DNA from: Planctomycetota bacterium
GTDB taxonomy: Bacteria > Planctomycetota > Phycisphaerae > WQYP01
Direction: 5' to 3'
DNA length: 6,820 nt
Assembly: GCA_021838985.1 (NCBI GenBank)
Contig: JAKCCC010000105.1
Coordinates: 1-6,820 of the forward strand
Both the position numbers and the translations under genes were made by a program. The notes below the pieces were generated by a model that worked only from the letters and a program-made list of their open reading frames with translations, made no database searches and was not told where the DNA came from. This document shows positions 1 through 5,843 of this stretch, piece after piece. Positions within the stretch are counted from its first letter, which is position 1; each line of letters starts with the position of its first letter.

Positions 1-2
1 CC

Positions 3-518
3 TTTGTGGAAAGGGCCTTTCGCTGTCTGAAGGGCGTGGATCTGAAGGTTCGTCCCATCTGGTTGCGTAAGGCGGATCATGTCAAAGCCCACATCTTTTT
101 ATGGGTACTGGCTTATTACGTGGAATGGCATATTCAGGGTGCCTGGAAGGAACTGTTGTTTGCCAATGAGGAACTGGACCAGACGCGTGATACCCGTGAC
201 CCGGTGTTGCCACCGGAGCCATCGGAATCCGTCATGGCAAAGAAGAAGACGCACACCACGGTGGACGGGCTGCCGGTGCAGAGTTTTGCCTCGCTTCTGC
301 AAGCCTTGGGCACCCTGACCCGGAACCGCTGCGTGATGCGTCTGAAGGAAAACCCGATTGAGGCTCATACCCGGAAGACCAAGGCCTCGGAACCCTCGGC
401 CAAAACCGCAGAAGGTAAGAAAGGAAACGTCGAGGAGGCAACCTTCACGGTGGTCAGTGATGCGCCCCCGTTGCAGGAACGAGCCTTGAAACTTCTGGGA
501 TTGTACCCAGTACGGTAA
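3..518 (+). CDS. IS1634/IS4-type transposase, C-terminal part (5' end outside window)
   Basis: This is the end of a DDE-type transposase of an insertion sequence. The reading frame is open to the left edge, so the start and most of the catalytic core are missing. The visible part begins FVERAFRCLK and continues with VRPIWLRKADHVKAHIFL and LAYYVEWH. This is the conserved block around the catalytic glutamate (E in VERAF) and the following helix seen in IS1634/IS4-type enzymes. After about residue 50 comes a charged, lysine-rich linker, then DGLPVQSFASLLQALGTLTRN and a C-terminal block PPLQERALKLLGL, both typical of this transposase group. The frame ends cleanly in TAA, and nothing indicates decay in the visible part. 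Base composition is lower in G+C than the housekeeping genes to the right (51% versus 65% in 120-base samples), consistent with acquired DNA. Family assignment is from motif recognition; whether the element is intact cannot be judged. Confidence 0.85.
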   Translation, partial: FVERAFRCLKGVDLKVRPIWLRKADHVKAHIFLWVLAYYVEWHIQGAWKELLFANEELDQTRDTRDPVLPPEPSESVMAKKKTHTTVDGLPVQSFASLLQALGTLTRNRCVMRLKENPIEAHTRKTKASEPSAKTAEGKKGNVEEATFTVVSDAPPLQERALKLLGLYPVR

Positions 519-536
519 AGGGCAAAAATAAGGAAA

Positions 537-648
537 CCCCTGTAAATACGGGCGTTTTCTGCTTTGGACGCGGGGAACTACGGTGTAAACATCGTCTTGC
601 TTCCTTGCAAAGTCGGTGACATTTACCAATGCCTTGATTCTACAGGGG
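537..648. repeat. 8-bp inverted repeat downstream of the transposase
   Basis: CCCCTGTA at 537-544 is exactly repeated in inverted orientation as TACAGGGG at 641-648, 96 bases apart. It lies in the non-coding stretch just after the transposase stop, where the right end of the insertion sequence would be expected. No target-site duplication could be seen because the left end is outside the window. An 8-bp match at this distance can arise by chance. The rest of 519-735 shows no convincing gene. A small hairpin (GGCCT 653-657 with AGGCC 665-669) lies in it but has no T-tract. Confidence 0.3.
538..557 (+). terminator. Weak candidate terminator after the transposase
   Basis: CCC-T-GT (538-543) can pair with AC-GGG (548-552) around an AAAT loop, with one bulged T. 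A short T-run (554-557) follows directly. It sits 20 bases after the transposase stop codon. The stem is short and bulged and the T-run has only four bases, so this is a tentative call. Confidence 0.22.
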
Positions 649-735
649 CCAAGGCCTGCGCGCAAGGCCGCCGCCTGAAAAACCGATGAAATATCCGGGT
701 TAGAGAAATGCAAGCGGCTGGCGGCGAAACAGAGT

Positions 736-761
736 AAAAAAATCCGCGTCCGTATGACGCG
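736..761 (-). terminator. Rho-independent terminator of the DUF3300-DUF2950 operon
   Basis: Read on the minus strand, CGCGTC (761-756) pairs perfectly with GACGCG (750-745) around a five-base loop ATACG. Two bases follow and then seven uninterrupted T (the A-run at 736-742 on the plus strand). This is a 6-bp, G+C-rich stem with a strong T-tract, about 62 bases after the DUF2950 stop codon. It is correctly oriented to end that transcription unit before the insertion-sequence region. No plus-strand T-tract follows the stem, so it is not bidirectional. Confidence 0.75.
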
Positions 762-822
762 AGGGCTTTGAAAACGACTGACGGACGAGGGCCGTCTGGT
801 CGCCGTATGCCCTCGGGGATCG

Positions 823-1836
823 TTATTGCTGGACCAGCGTCCAGGTATGATCTGGGTTATAAGTGGTCATATGCCTCGCTAACTTAAGCGTATCCGGGCC
901 AAGATCCTTCTGAAACACTTTCCCCTGCTGGTTGACAATAAAGGTCATAATACCGGAATTGCCGTATTTGGCGGGAAAAGCCACGAGGGCGAAACCGGCG
1001 ATCATATTGCCGTTGATCACATAGTTGTACGCCCCACCGGGCGCCCCAGGCCCCTGGGCTTTCAGGATGTGATAAAAGTAACCGTGGAAAGGCTCCGGGC
1101 GGTGATGGTGTCCGACGGTATATCCCTCGGCCGAGGCCTCGGCCACCAGCGGTCCAAACGGACTTTCCGGCTGCCCGGGCACGGCGGGCCAATATAGGCC
1201 ATCGTGGTGGCCGGGCGTGCTGACCAGCCGCTGGGCGTACTCCAAGACCCCGCTGTGGTCGCGGTCTTTGCTGGCATACTCGCGCTGGGCCTCGACGTAC
1301 ACACCGCATACCTTGATGGTCTCCAGTTCATTGGCCCCGATGCGCCGGGCGAGAATCTCCTCGGCGCCCGCCTTGGTGTCAAAAAACCAATGGCCATCCG
1401 CGGCTTTCACGATGGGGATGGGAAAGGGCCAGTCTTTCTTGCCAATGTGCACAATGGATTTGGTGGCAGTCTGTTTCTCAAGCCAGAAGCGTTCAGTGGC
1501 GTGGCGCACAAATTCCTGAAAGTGATGGCGATCTTCCACGGGGTCGCCGGAAACCAGTTCCCCAATCGCCGGACCGAAGATCCGGTGGAGTTGCTGATGG
1601 TCCTGGGCCCGCACCGCCGCCAGGAGCGCTGCGGCGGCAGCGGTAGCACTGGAGAAAACCAGTTGCCCGCGCTGGGGAGCCGCGGCCGGCGCCGTTTGAG
1701 GCACGGGGCGCGGGGCAGCAGCGGATGCTGGCGGCTGAGCCGCACTACTATGCGTGGCCTGACCAAACCATACGAGGACAGCGCATACCATGCCTGCGGC
1801 AATCCGAACGCCATGGTGGTATTTGACGTTATTCAT
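823..1836 (-). CDS. DUF2950 family secreted protein
   Basis: This is a member of the uncharacterised DUF2950 family; no biochemical role is known to me. The ATG at 1836 gives 337 residues. It is preferred over the GTG six bases upstream (1842) because AAAGGG at 1849-1844 lies 7 bases before the ATG but only 1 base before the GTG. Residues 1-33 look like a signal peptide: an Arg-containing start, the hydrophobic stretch IAAGMVCAVLVWFG, and cleavage likely after SSAA. An Ala/Pro-rich linker runs to about residue 57. The family domain then fills the remainder, with RRIGANELETI (165-175), EYAQRLVSTPG (199-209), DGLYWP, SPFGPL, EGYTVGHHHRPEPFHGYFYHIL, APGGAYNYVINGNMIAGFALVAFPAKYGNSG and a closing YNPDHTW. 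All are characteristic, and the gene looks full length. It is the second gene of an operon with the DUF3300 gene (51-base gap) and is followed by a terminator. It probably acts in the periplasm or outside the cell. Confidence 0.9.
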   Translation of the reverse strand: MNNVKYHHGVRIAAGMVCAVLVWFGQATHSSAAQPPASAAAPRPVPQTAPAAAPQRGQLVFSSATAAAAALLAAVRAQDHQQLHRIFGPAIGELVSGDPVEDRHHFQEFVRHATERFWLEKQTATKSIVHIGKKDWPFPIPIVKAADGHWFFDTKAGAEEILARRIGANELETIKVCGVYVEAQREYASKDRDHSGVLEYAQRLVSTPGHHDGLYWPAVPGQPESPFGPLVAEASAEGYTVGHHHRPEPFHGYFYHILKAQGPGAPGGAYNYVINGNMIAGFALVAFPAKYGNSGIMTFIVNQQGKVFQKDLGPDTLKLARHMTTYNPDHTWTLVQQ

Positions 1837-1887
1837 AGGCACACCCTTTCTGTGAGGTTCTGGGTCAAGACGGTGGCGGGCGCTGCG

Positions 1888-3135
1888 TCATCGTCGCCGA
1901 CGCATAGAGGCCCGGCCGCGGGCACTGGCTTGGCGCTGTTGGCGGCCACGGCTTATGCCGCGAAAAGCCGGCGGCGACCGCGGTACGGCGAGCCGGGTGC
2001 GGGACAAGCTTTGCCAGCCGCGGGCAGCCTCCCGCTGCACGCGCACATTACCGCGGTAGTGGCCGAAGAGCCGGTTGGCCGGAGGGCCGGAGGGACGGCG
2101 AAATAGCGGCACCCCCGGGCCGATGCGTCCCGGCGCCGGAAGGCTCCAGCCGCGATACGGCTGCAGTGGCGCCTGCCGGATCATCGTCGGCGGCAGCGCG
2201 GGTAGCGGCCGCGCCGGGTTACGCGCCCAAGGCGTGGAACGAACGAAGCCAGGCGGTGGCCACCCCCGTCCGCCCTCCGGCCCCGGCGGGAATCGCCCCC
2301 GCGGAACTTGGCGGCCCGCCCAAGCCGGCGGGCGCGCGCGTTGGCGCATAAATCTTTGCACCTGCCGACGCTGCTGTGACCAATTGCGGCGCAGGATAGC
2401 TTGATTGGCCCAGCGGTGCCGCCAGTCGCCGCCGGCATTGACCCAATGATGGTCCCAATCGCAGGCGTTGTCCAGCCAAGCTCCGATCTGCCAACCGCGG
2501 CCAAAAGAAACCAGCAGGCTTAACCCGGCGGGTATGCCGACGGCAGGGGCGCTATAAACGATATTGGGGTTGTATTCGGGCACGTAGAGCAGCTGCGGAT
2601 TGACCGGTTCAATGTAGATGTCACCGCCTTGCAAGATGATTTGTTGCTGGGCTGTGGTTTGCAGCGTACCGGCCGCCAGAGCCAGCGCCCGCAGTTGCTG
2701 GATGGCCTGCATCACATCCTGCTGCTGGTTCAAGAACGCCACACCCAGCGCTTCGGTCCAGGCAAGGTTATCGCTCATATAACCAAGCACGGTAGGATAG
2801 TGCAGCAGGGCTTTCACAGAAGGATCCCACGTCTGCAGGTCGATCATGATTTCATTGGGATTCGGATATGCGGCCAGCCAGCGCGCTGCTTCCACCACTT
2901 CCAACGGGTAAGTGGAAGCGGGCAGCATCTCGGCCAGTAGCGGGTCCGGATACAGCGCGATGGGTGCAGCCAGCTGGTTGACCTGCTGAGGCGAAAGCGC
3001 CACGGAAATCTGGGGGGTGGCGGCCACAGGCGGCCCCGGAGGCGCCCAATATACGGTTTGGCTATGGGCGACCATGGGCCAAGGCGCCAGGGTGGCCGCG
3101 ATGACGGAAAGGCCAATCGTTGTTTTGGTGAACAT
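1888..3135 (-). CDS. DUF3300 family secreted protein with Arg/Pro-rich tail
   Basis: This 415-residue member of the uncharacterised DUF3300 family has no established function. The ATG at 3135 is preceded by AAGAGG (3146-3141) with 5-base spacing. A signal peptide covers residues 1-25 (Lys near the start, hydrophobic GLSVIAATLAPWPMVA, cleavage likely after AHS). The DUF3300 domain spans about residues 47-195: LSPQQVNQLAAPIALYPDPLLAEML, ASTYPLEVVEAARW, WDPSVKALLHYPTVLGYM, and GDIYIEPVNPQLLYVPEYNP. A Trp/His-rich middle (about 212-250, with WDHHW and WRHRW) follows. A long Arg/Pro/Gly-rich, probably disordered tail then ends in ASMRRRR. A basic tail ending this way is common in the family as I recall it. 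The tail's coding sequence is very G+C rich (45 of 60 bases at 1981-2040). It lies directly upstream of the DUF2950 gene, a pairing seen repeatedly in bacteria, so the two products may work together in the cell envelope. Confidence 0.9.
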   Translation of the reverse strand: MFTKTTIGLSVIAATLAPWPMVAHSQTVYWAPPGPPVAATPQISVALSPQQVNQLAAPIALYPDPLLAEMLPASTYPLEVVEAARWLAAYPNPNEIMIDLQTWDPSVKALLHYPTVLGYMSDNLAWTEALGVAFLNQQQDVMQAIQQLRALALAAGTLQTTAQQQIILQGGDIYIEPVNPQLLYVPEYNPNIVYSAPAVGIPAGLSLLVSFGRGWQIGAWLDNACDWDHHWVNAGGDWRHRWANQAILRRNWSQQRRQVQRFMRQRARPPAWAGRQVPRGRFPPGPEGGRGWPPPGFVRSTPWARNPARPLPALPPTMIRQAPLQPYRGWSLPAPGRIGPGVPLFRRPSGPPANRLFGHYRGNVRVQREAARGWQSLSRTRLAVPRSPPAFRGISRGRQQRQASARGRASMRRRR

Positions 3136-3148
3136 AAATGCCTCTTAA

Positions 3149-3295
3149 GTAGGAACGCAGCGGGAGTACGATAGTAGCAGGCATTCCGGTATGCTGCCGT
3201 TGCAAGCGGCGATACCTCTGCCCCTCGGACCGTACCCGCCACTATGGCCGACCGGAACCTGGACTTCTATTGCCGCAGTCATTTTGCGTTCCTAC
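3149..3295. repeat. Foldable element bounded by 11-bp perfect inverted repeats
   Basis: GTAGGAACGCA (3149-3159) and TGCGTTCCTAC (3285-3295) are exact inverted copies 125 bases apart. Directly inside the left copy, 3160-3170 can pair with 3231-3239 (GCGGG with CCCGC, TACG with CGTA, two bases bulged). Further in, GCAGGCAT (3177-3184) pairs with ATGCTGC (3191-3197) with one bulged G, and GCCG (3196-3199) with CGGC (3207-3210). The element fills most of the 214-base gap between obg and the DUF3300 gene, just upstream of the DUF3300 ribosome binding site. It could be a structured 5' leader of that operon or a small MITE-like repeat. No clean target-site duplication flanks it. The repeats are seen directly; the fold and role are inferred. 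Confidence 0.55.
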
Positions 3296-3349
3296 CTCAT
3301 ATGGCCGCGCCATTTCCCGTAGCGGTATGGTGGGCCGTTTCTGCAACCC

Positions 3350-4582
3350 TTATCGTTCTGGGGTAGCGCCCAAGGCAAGTTTCGCCGGGCCACGCGGCGG
3401 ACGGGCCTTCCCGCGGCGGTAGTATCGGCCTTTACGTAAGTCATCGGCCTTGATGGCCGCGACTTCGGCGGCCAAAGCGGCGTCGCCCGCCGGGGCGGCA
3501 TCGCCCCCCTTGGTCAGGGTGTGGGGCTGGGCGATCACATCGGCCCCAGTCGGCAATAGCGGCGCTGCGCTGACCAGTGCTTCCCCGGCAGGGGCGGCCT
3601 GCACAGCACCCCACACCGCCTCCAGCAGCGATTTTAATCCAGCCCCGCTGACCGCACTGATTCCCAGCAGATTCCGCCCGGGCAGTTGCTGGCGCAGGTC
3701 CGCCAGCGCCGCGGCCGCCCCCGGTAAATCCATTTTATTGGGCACCAGTAGTTCCGGTTTGGCCGCCAAACGGGGGCTATAAGCCAGCAACTCCTGGCGC
3801 ACCGTCCGGTAGGCGTCCAGCGGATTCCTTCCATCCGGCGGCACCATATCGATAAGATGCACCAACACCCGCGTACGCTCAATGTGACGCAGAAAATCCA
3901 GTCCCAAGCCGGCGCCATGATGCGCGCCCGCAATTAAGCCGGGAATATCCGCCAGCACCAGCCGGCGTTCCGGGTCGAGTTCGGCAATGCCAAGCTGCGG
4001 CTTCAGGGTGGTAAAGGGATAGTCTGCGATTTTCGGCCGGGCCGCGGAAACCCGCGCCAGCAGCGTCGATTTGCCGGCATTGGGTAGCCCGATCAACCCG
4101 ACATCGGCGATGAGGCGCAGCTGCAGGCGCAGCCGGCGGCTTTGGCCCGGGCGGCCCGGTTCGGCGAAATCCGGCGCCTGGCGGATGGAATTGGCGAAAT
4201 GTATGTTGCCGCGCCCCCCTTGGCCGCCTGCGGCCAGCCGCACCCGCCGCCCCGCCGGCGTCAGGTCCGCGAGCAGCAGGTCGGTGTCACGATCGTAAAC
4301 CAGCGTACCGGGCGGCACGCGAATGACCAGGTCCGCCCCATCCGCCCCCGCCTTTTTCTTACCCTGTCCATGACCGCCGTTGCCAGCACGCCAATGATGC
4401 CGGCCCGCCAGGTCCAAAAGCGTATCCACTCCCGCGCACGCTTCCAGATAGACGCTGCCGCCGTCCCCGCCGTCTCCGCCACTGGGACCGCCGTGCGGCT
4501 CATATTTCTCCCGCCGCATGGCGGCGCAGCCGTTGCCGCCGCTCCCGGCGAAAATGGCTATCTCCGCTTCATCGACAAACAT
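3350..4582 (-). CDS. obg: Obg/CgtA GTPase (ribosome assembly, 50S-associated)
   Basis: Obg is an essential GTPase that binds the 50S ribosomal subunit and links ribosome maturation to growth and stress signals. The 410-residue product has the expected order. The glycine-rich Obg fold occupies residues 1-158 ([35 protein letters not shown]). The GTP-binding domain covers about 159-330: G1 GLPNAGKS (165-172), switch-I threonines at 191-192 in YPFTTLKP, G3 DIPGL (212-216), G4 NKMD (282-285) and G5 SAVSG (309-313). The tail after about 331 is Ala-rich and then basic ([18 protein letters not shown]) and does not resemble the OCT domain of some Obg proteins. The ATG at 4582 gives the canonical FVDEA start. 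GAGG lies 4 bases upstream, and the gene overlaps the 3' end of purE by 25 bases, suggesting translational coupling. All catalytic motifs are intact. No convincing terminator follows it. Confidence 0.96.
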   Translation of the reverse strand: MFVDEAEIAIFAGSGGNGCAAMRREKYEPHGGPSGGDGGDGGSVYLEACAGVDTLLDLAGRHHWRAGNGGHGQGKKKAGADGADLVIRVPPGTLVYDRDTDLLLADLTPAGRRVRLAAGGQGGRGNIHFANSIRQAPDFAEPGRPGQSRRLRLQLRLIADVGLIGLPNAGKSTLLARVSAARPKIADYPFTTLKPQLGIAELDPERRLVLADIPGLIAGAHHGAGLGLDFLRHIERTRVLVHLIDMVPPDGRNPLDAYRTVRQELLAYSPRLAAKPELLVPNKMDLPGAAAALADLRQQLPGRNLLGISAVSGAGLKSLLEAVWGAVQAAPAGEALVSAAPLLPTGADVIAQPHTLTKGGDAAPAGDAALAAEVAAIKADDLRKGRYYRRGKARPPRGPAKLALGATPER

Positions 4583-5094
4583 GGCGCCTCAGCGGTAAGT
4601 TCCAACGGTGGTTCCTGCTGCACCCGCCGGGTTTGGTTTTCACGGTACGCGCGGTAGCGGGCGGCCAGCGCGGCATCCTCCAGACCAAGAATCGCCACCG
4701 CCAGCAACGCCGCATTGGTAGCGCCCGATTTGCCAATACCCAAAGTTCCCACCGGTACTCCTCCCGGCATTTGCACGATGGACAGCAGAGAGTCCAGACC
4801 GCGCAGGGCTCGGCTGGGTATCGGCACGCCCAATACCGGCAGCGTGGTGACGGCGGCCAGCACGCCCGCCAAGTGGGCCGCGCCCCCGGCACCCGCAATA
4901 ATGACCTTAACTCCGCGCTGGGCCGCCCCCTGACCGTATTCCAGCGTTTGCCCGGGTGCCCGGTGCGCTGACAGCACGCGCATTTCAAACGGTACTTGCA
5001 GCGTCCGTAACGTTTCGGCGGCGGGGCGCATCGTCGGTAAATCCGAGGTGCTGCCCATCACAATCGCTACCAGCGGTTCAACCTGGGCGGACAT
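4558..5094 (-). CDS. purE: N5-carboxyaminoimidazole ribonucleotide mutase, class I PurE
   Basis: PurE moves the carboxyl group of N5-CAIR to carbon 4, giving CAIR in de novo purine synthesis. It normally works after PurK, which is not in this window. With the start at 5094 the protein has 178 residues. Signature motifs are MGSTSD (13-18), SAHR (42-45, containing the conserved active-site His), [11 protein letters not shown] (67-77), [23 protein letters not shown] (99-121) and NAALLA (127-132). These match the bacterial class I mutase rather than class II. An in-frame ATG at 5145 overlaps the stop of the kdsC-like gene as ATGA. However, it would add 17 unusual residues and has no Shine-Dalgarno. 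The ATG at 5094 has GGGAG 8 bases upstream and leaves a 47-base gap. The C-terminal tail (about 155-178) extends into the start of obg. The gene sits in a kdsC-purE-obg operon instead of next to purK. Confidence 0.95.
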   Translation of the reverse strand: MSAQVEPLVAIVMGSTSDLPTMRPAAETLRTLQVPFEMRVLSAHRAPGQTLEYGQGAAQRGVKVIIAGAGGAAHLAGVLAAVTTLPVLGVPIPSRALRGLDSLLSIVQMPGGVPVGTLGIGKSGATNAALLAVAILGLEDAALAARYRAYRENQTRRVQQEPPLELTAEAPCLSMKRR

Positions 5095-5102
5095 ATTCTT
5101 CG

Positions 5103-5107
5103 CTCCC
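5103..5107 (-). promoter_or_regulatory. Ribosome binding site deciding the purE start
   Basis: On the minus strand GGGAG (5107-5103) lies 8 bases before the ATG at 5094. The competing in-frame ATG at 5145 is preceded by CCCGGCTAAA, with no purine-rich motif. This is why the shorter PurE is annotated. Confidence 0.6.
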
Positions 5108-5141
5108 GTGTAACAACCATCCCGGCTGCCTATCCGCCGGA

Positions 5142-5666
5142 TCATTTTAGCCGGGCGTGACGCCGCTGATCAGTTTTAGCATTCCCGAGCGGCTCGGCGA
5201 GCAATAGTTCGCACACTTCGCGGACAGCGCCGTGCCCGCCGGGGGCTTTCAGCACCAGCCGGGCGATGGATTTCACGCAGGGATACGCATCCGCCACAGC
5301 GATGGGCCAGCCGACCCACTGCAGGCACTCCAGATCGTTGACATCGTTGCCGACATAGGCGGCTTGGGCCGCCGGCACTTGGCATCCCGCCAGCCAGTCT
5401 TTCAGTGCGGGCAGTTTTTCCGTCACCCCTTGAATGCATTGCAAACCCAGCTTGCGGCAGCGGGCGGATACCACTGGATTGGTTTCCGTGGAAAGCACCA
5501 GCAGCGAAAGCGCCGTGCGCTGCAGCAAGGCCAGACCGTGGCCGTCGGAGCGGTTGCAGGCCACGGCTTCGCGGCCATCTTCAAAGACATAGACCCGGTT
5601 GTCGGTGAAGACGCCGTCAAAATCGAAGATAACAGCGCGGATAGTCGCGCGATGGATCCTGACCAT
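5142..5666 (-). CDS. KdsC/YrbI-type HAD phosphatase (KDO-8-P phosphatase-like)
   Basis: This 174-residue protein is a C0-type (capless) HAD phosphatase of the KdsC/YrbI group, whose members remove phosphate from 3-deoxy-2-ulosonic acids such as KDO-8-phosphate for LPS. Motif I is DFDGVFTD (15-22, with nucleophile D15 and acid/base D17). Motif II is the Ser/Thr in VLSTETNP (58-64), motif III probably K84, and motif IV GNDVND (106-111). [14 protein letters not shown] (143-156) is the typical C-terminal block. Motif II is STE where the classical KDO-8-P phosphatase has TGR. The form DFDGVFTDN plus STE/SxE resembles HAD domains attached to sialic-acid-type cytidylyltransferases, so the substrate could be another nonulosonic acid 9-phosphate. 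I therefore give no gene symbol. It is the first gene of the cluster with purE and obg, and its TGA overlaps a non-preferred upstream ATG of purE. The start at 5666 is the first in-frame start; its ribosome binding site is oddly placed. Confidence 0.85.
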   Translation of the reverse strand: MVRIHRATIRAVIFDFDGVFTDNRVYVFEDGREAVACNRSDGHGLALLQRTALSLLVLSTETNPVVSARCRKLGLQCIQGVTEKLPALKDWLAGCQVPAAQAAYVGNDVNDLECLQWVGWPIAVADAYPCVKSIARLVLKAPGGHGAVREVCELLLAEPLGNAKTDQRRHARLK

Positions 5667-5684
5667 GGGGTCATTGTATGCGAT

Positions 5685-5689
5685 CCTCC
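5685..5689 (-). promoter_or_regulatory. Misplaced Shine-Dalgarno upstream of the kdsC-like gene
   Basis: A strong GGAGG (5689-5685, minus strand) lies 18 bases before the annotated ATG at 5666, which is too far for usual use. It is 10 bases before another ATG at 5674, but that ATG is in a different frame with no family match. No ATG, GTG or TTG occurs in the kdsC frame between them. Either the SD is used from an unusual distance or a short out-of-frame start is translated first. Confidence 0.35.
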
Positions 5690-5692
5690 AGC

Positions 5693-5720
5693 TTGACGCC
5701 AGACGGCGGAGCGTTAAAAT
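5693..5720 (+). promoter_or_regulatory. Sigma70-type promoter of rpsD
   Basis: TTGACG (5693-5698) matches the -35 consensus in five of six positions. TAAAAT (5715-5720) matches the -10 in five of six, with a 16-base spacer. It faces rpsD and would start transcription near 5727, giving a leader of about 117 bases. It lies in the 177-base divergent region between the kdsC-like gene and rpsD; no comparable promoter was clear on the opposite strand. Confidence 0.65.
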
Positions 5721-5747
5721 AAATGGTCTTTACATTCGCCGAGAAGG

Positions 5748-5813
5748 CCCGAAGTAAGGGTGTGCTTCGGGTACGCCGGCTTTGTGGGTTGCCGGCCGCG
5801 CCCCGGGGCGCGG
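5748..5813 (+). promoter_or_regulatory. Structured 5' leader of rpsD (three tandem hairpins)
   Basis: Three neighbouring potential hairpins lie between the promoter and the S4 ribosome binding site. They are CCCGAAG (5748-5754) with CTTCGGG (5765-5771), GCCGGC (5775-5780) with GCCGGC (5791-5796), and the 18-bp perfect palindrome CCGCGCCCCGGGGCGCGG (5796-5813). The last is not followed by a T-run, so it is not an ordinary terminator. Protein S4 represses its own mRNA in several bacteria by binding structured leader RNA, so an autogenous control site is a reasonable inference but unproven. The second and third hairpins share base 5796. Confidence 0.5.
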
Positions 5814-5843
5814 AACTCCGCCCGCCAGAAAAGAGGAGTGTTT

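Noticed and set aside
653..669. Hairpin GGCCT/AGGCC in the spacer after the transposase
   Set aside because: The stem is short, no T-tract follows, and no gene lies in a position to use it.
99..713. 204-codon open frame on the minus strand
   Set aside because: It lies antisense to the recognised transposase and the spacer, and its product has no recognisable family motif.
1204..2106. 300-codon open frame on the plus strand
   Set aside because: It runs antisense through two well-supported genes (DUF2950 and the DUF3300 tail). It is explained by high G+C and the low-complexity Arg/Pro coding sequence.
3141..3301. Target-site duplication around the 3149-3295 inverted repeat
   Set aside because: The flanks CTCTTA and CTCATA are only similar, not identical, and not at equal distance, so they give no real support for insertion.
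4142..4657. 171-codon open frame on the plus strand
   Set aside because: It is antisense to obg and purE, both with complete family motifs, and has no motif of its own.
5143..5145. ATG overlapping the kdsC-like stop as ATGA, a possible purE start
   Set aside because: It has no Shine-Dalgarno and gives a 17-residue extension not typical of PurE. The ATG at 5094 has GGGAG at a proper distance.
5716..5760. Possible minus-strand promoter for the kdsC-like gene (TATTTT as -10)
   Set aside because: No acceptable -35 is found 16-18 bases upstream. The A/T run is better explained by the rpsD -10 on the plus strand.
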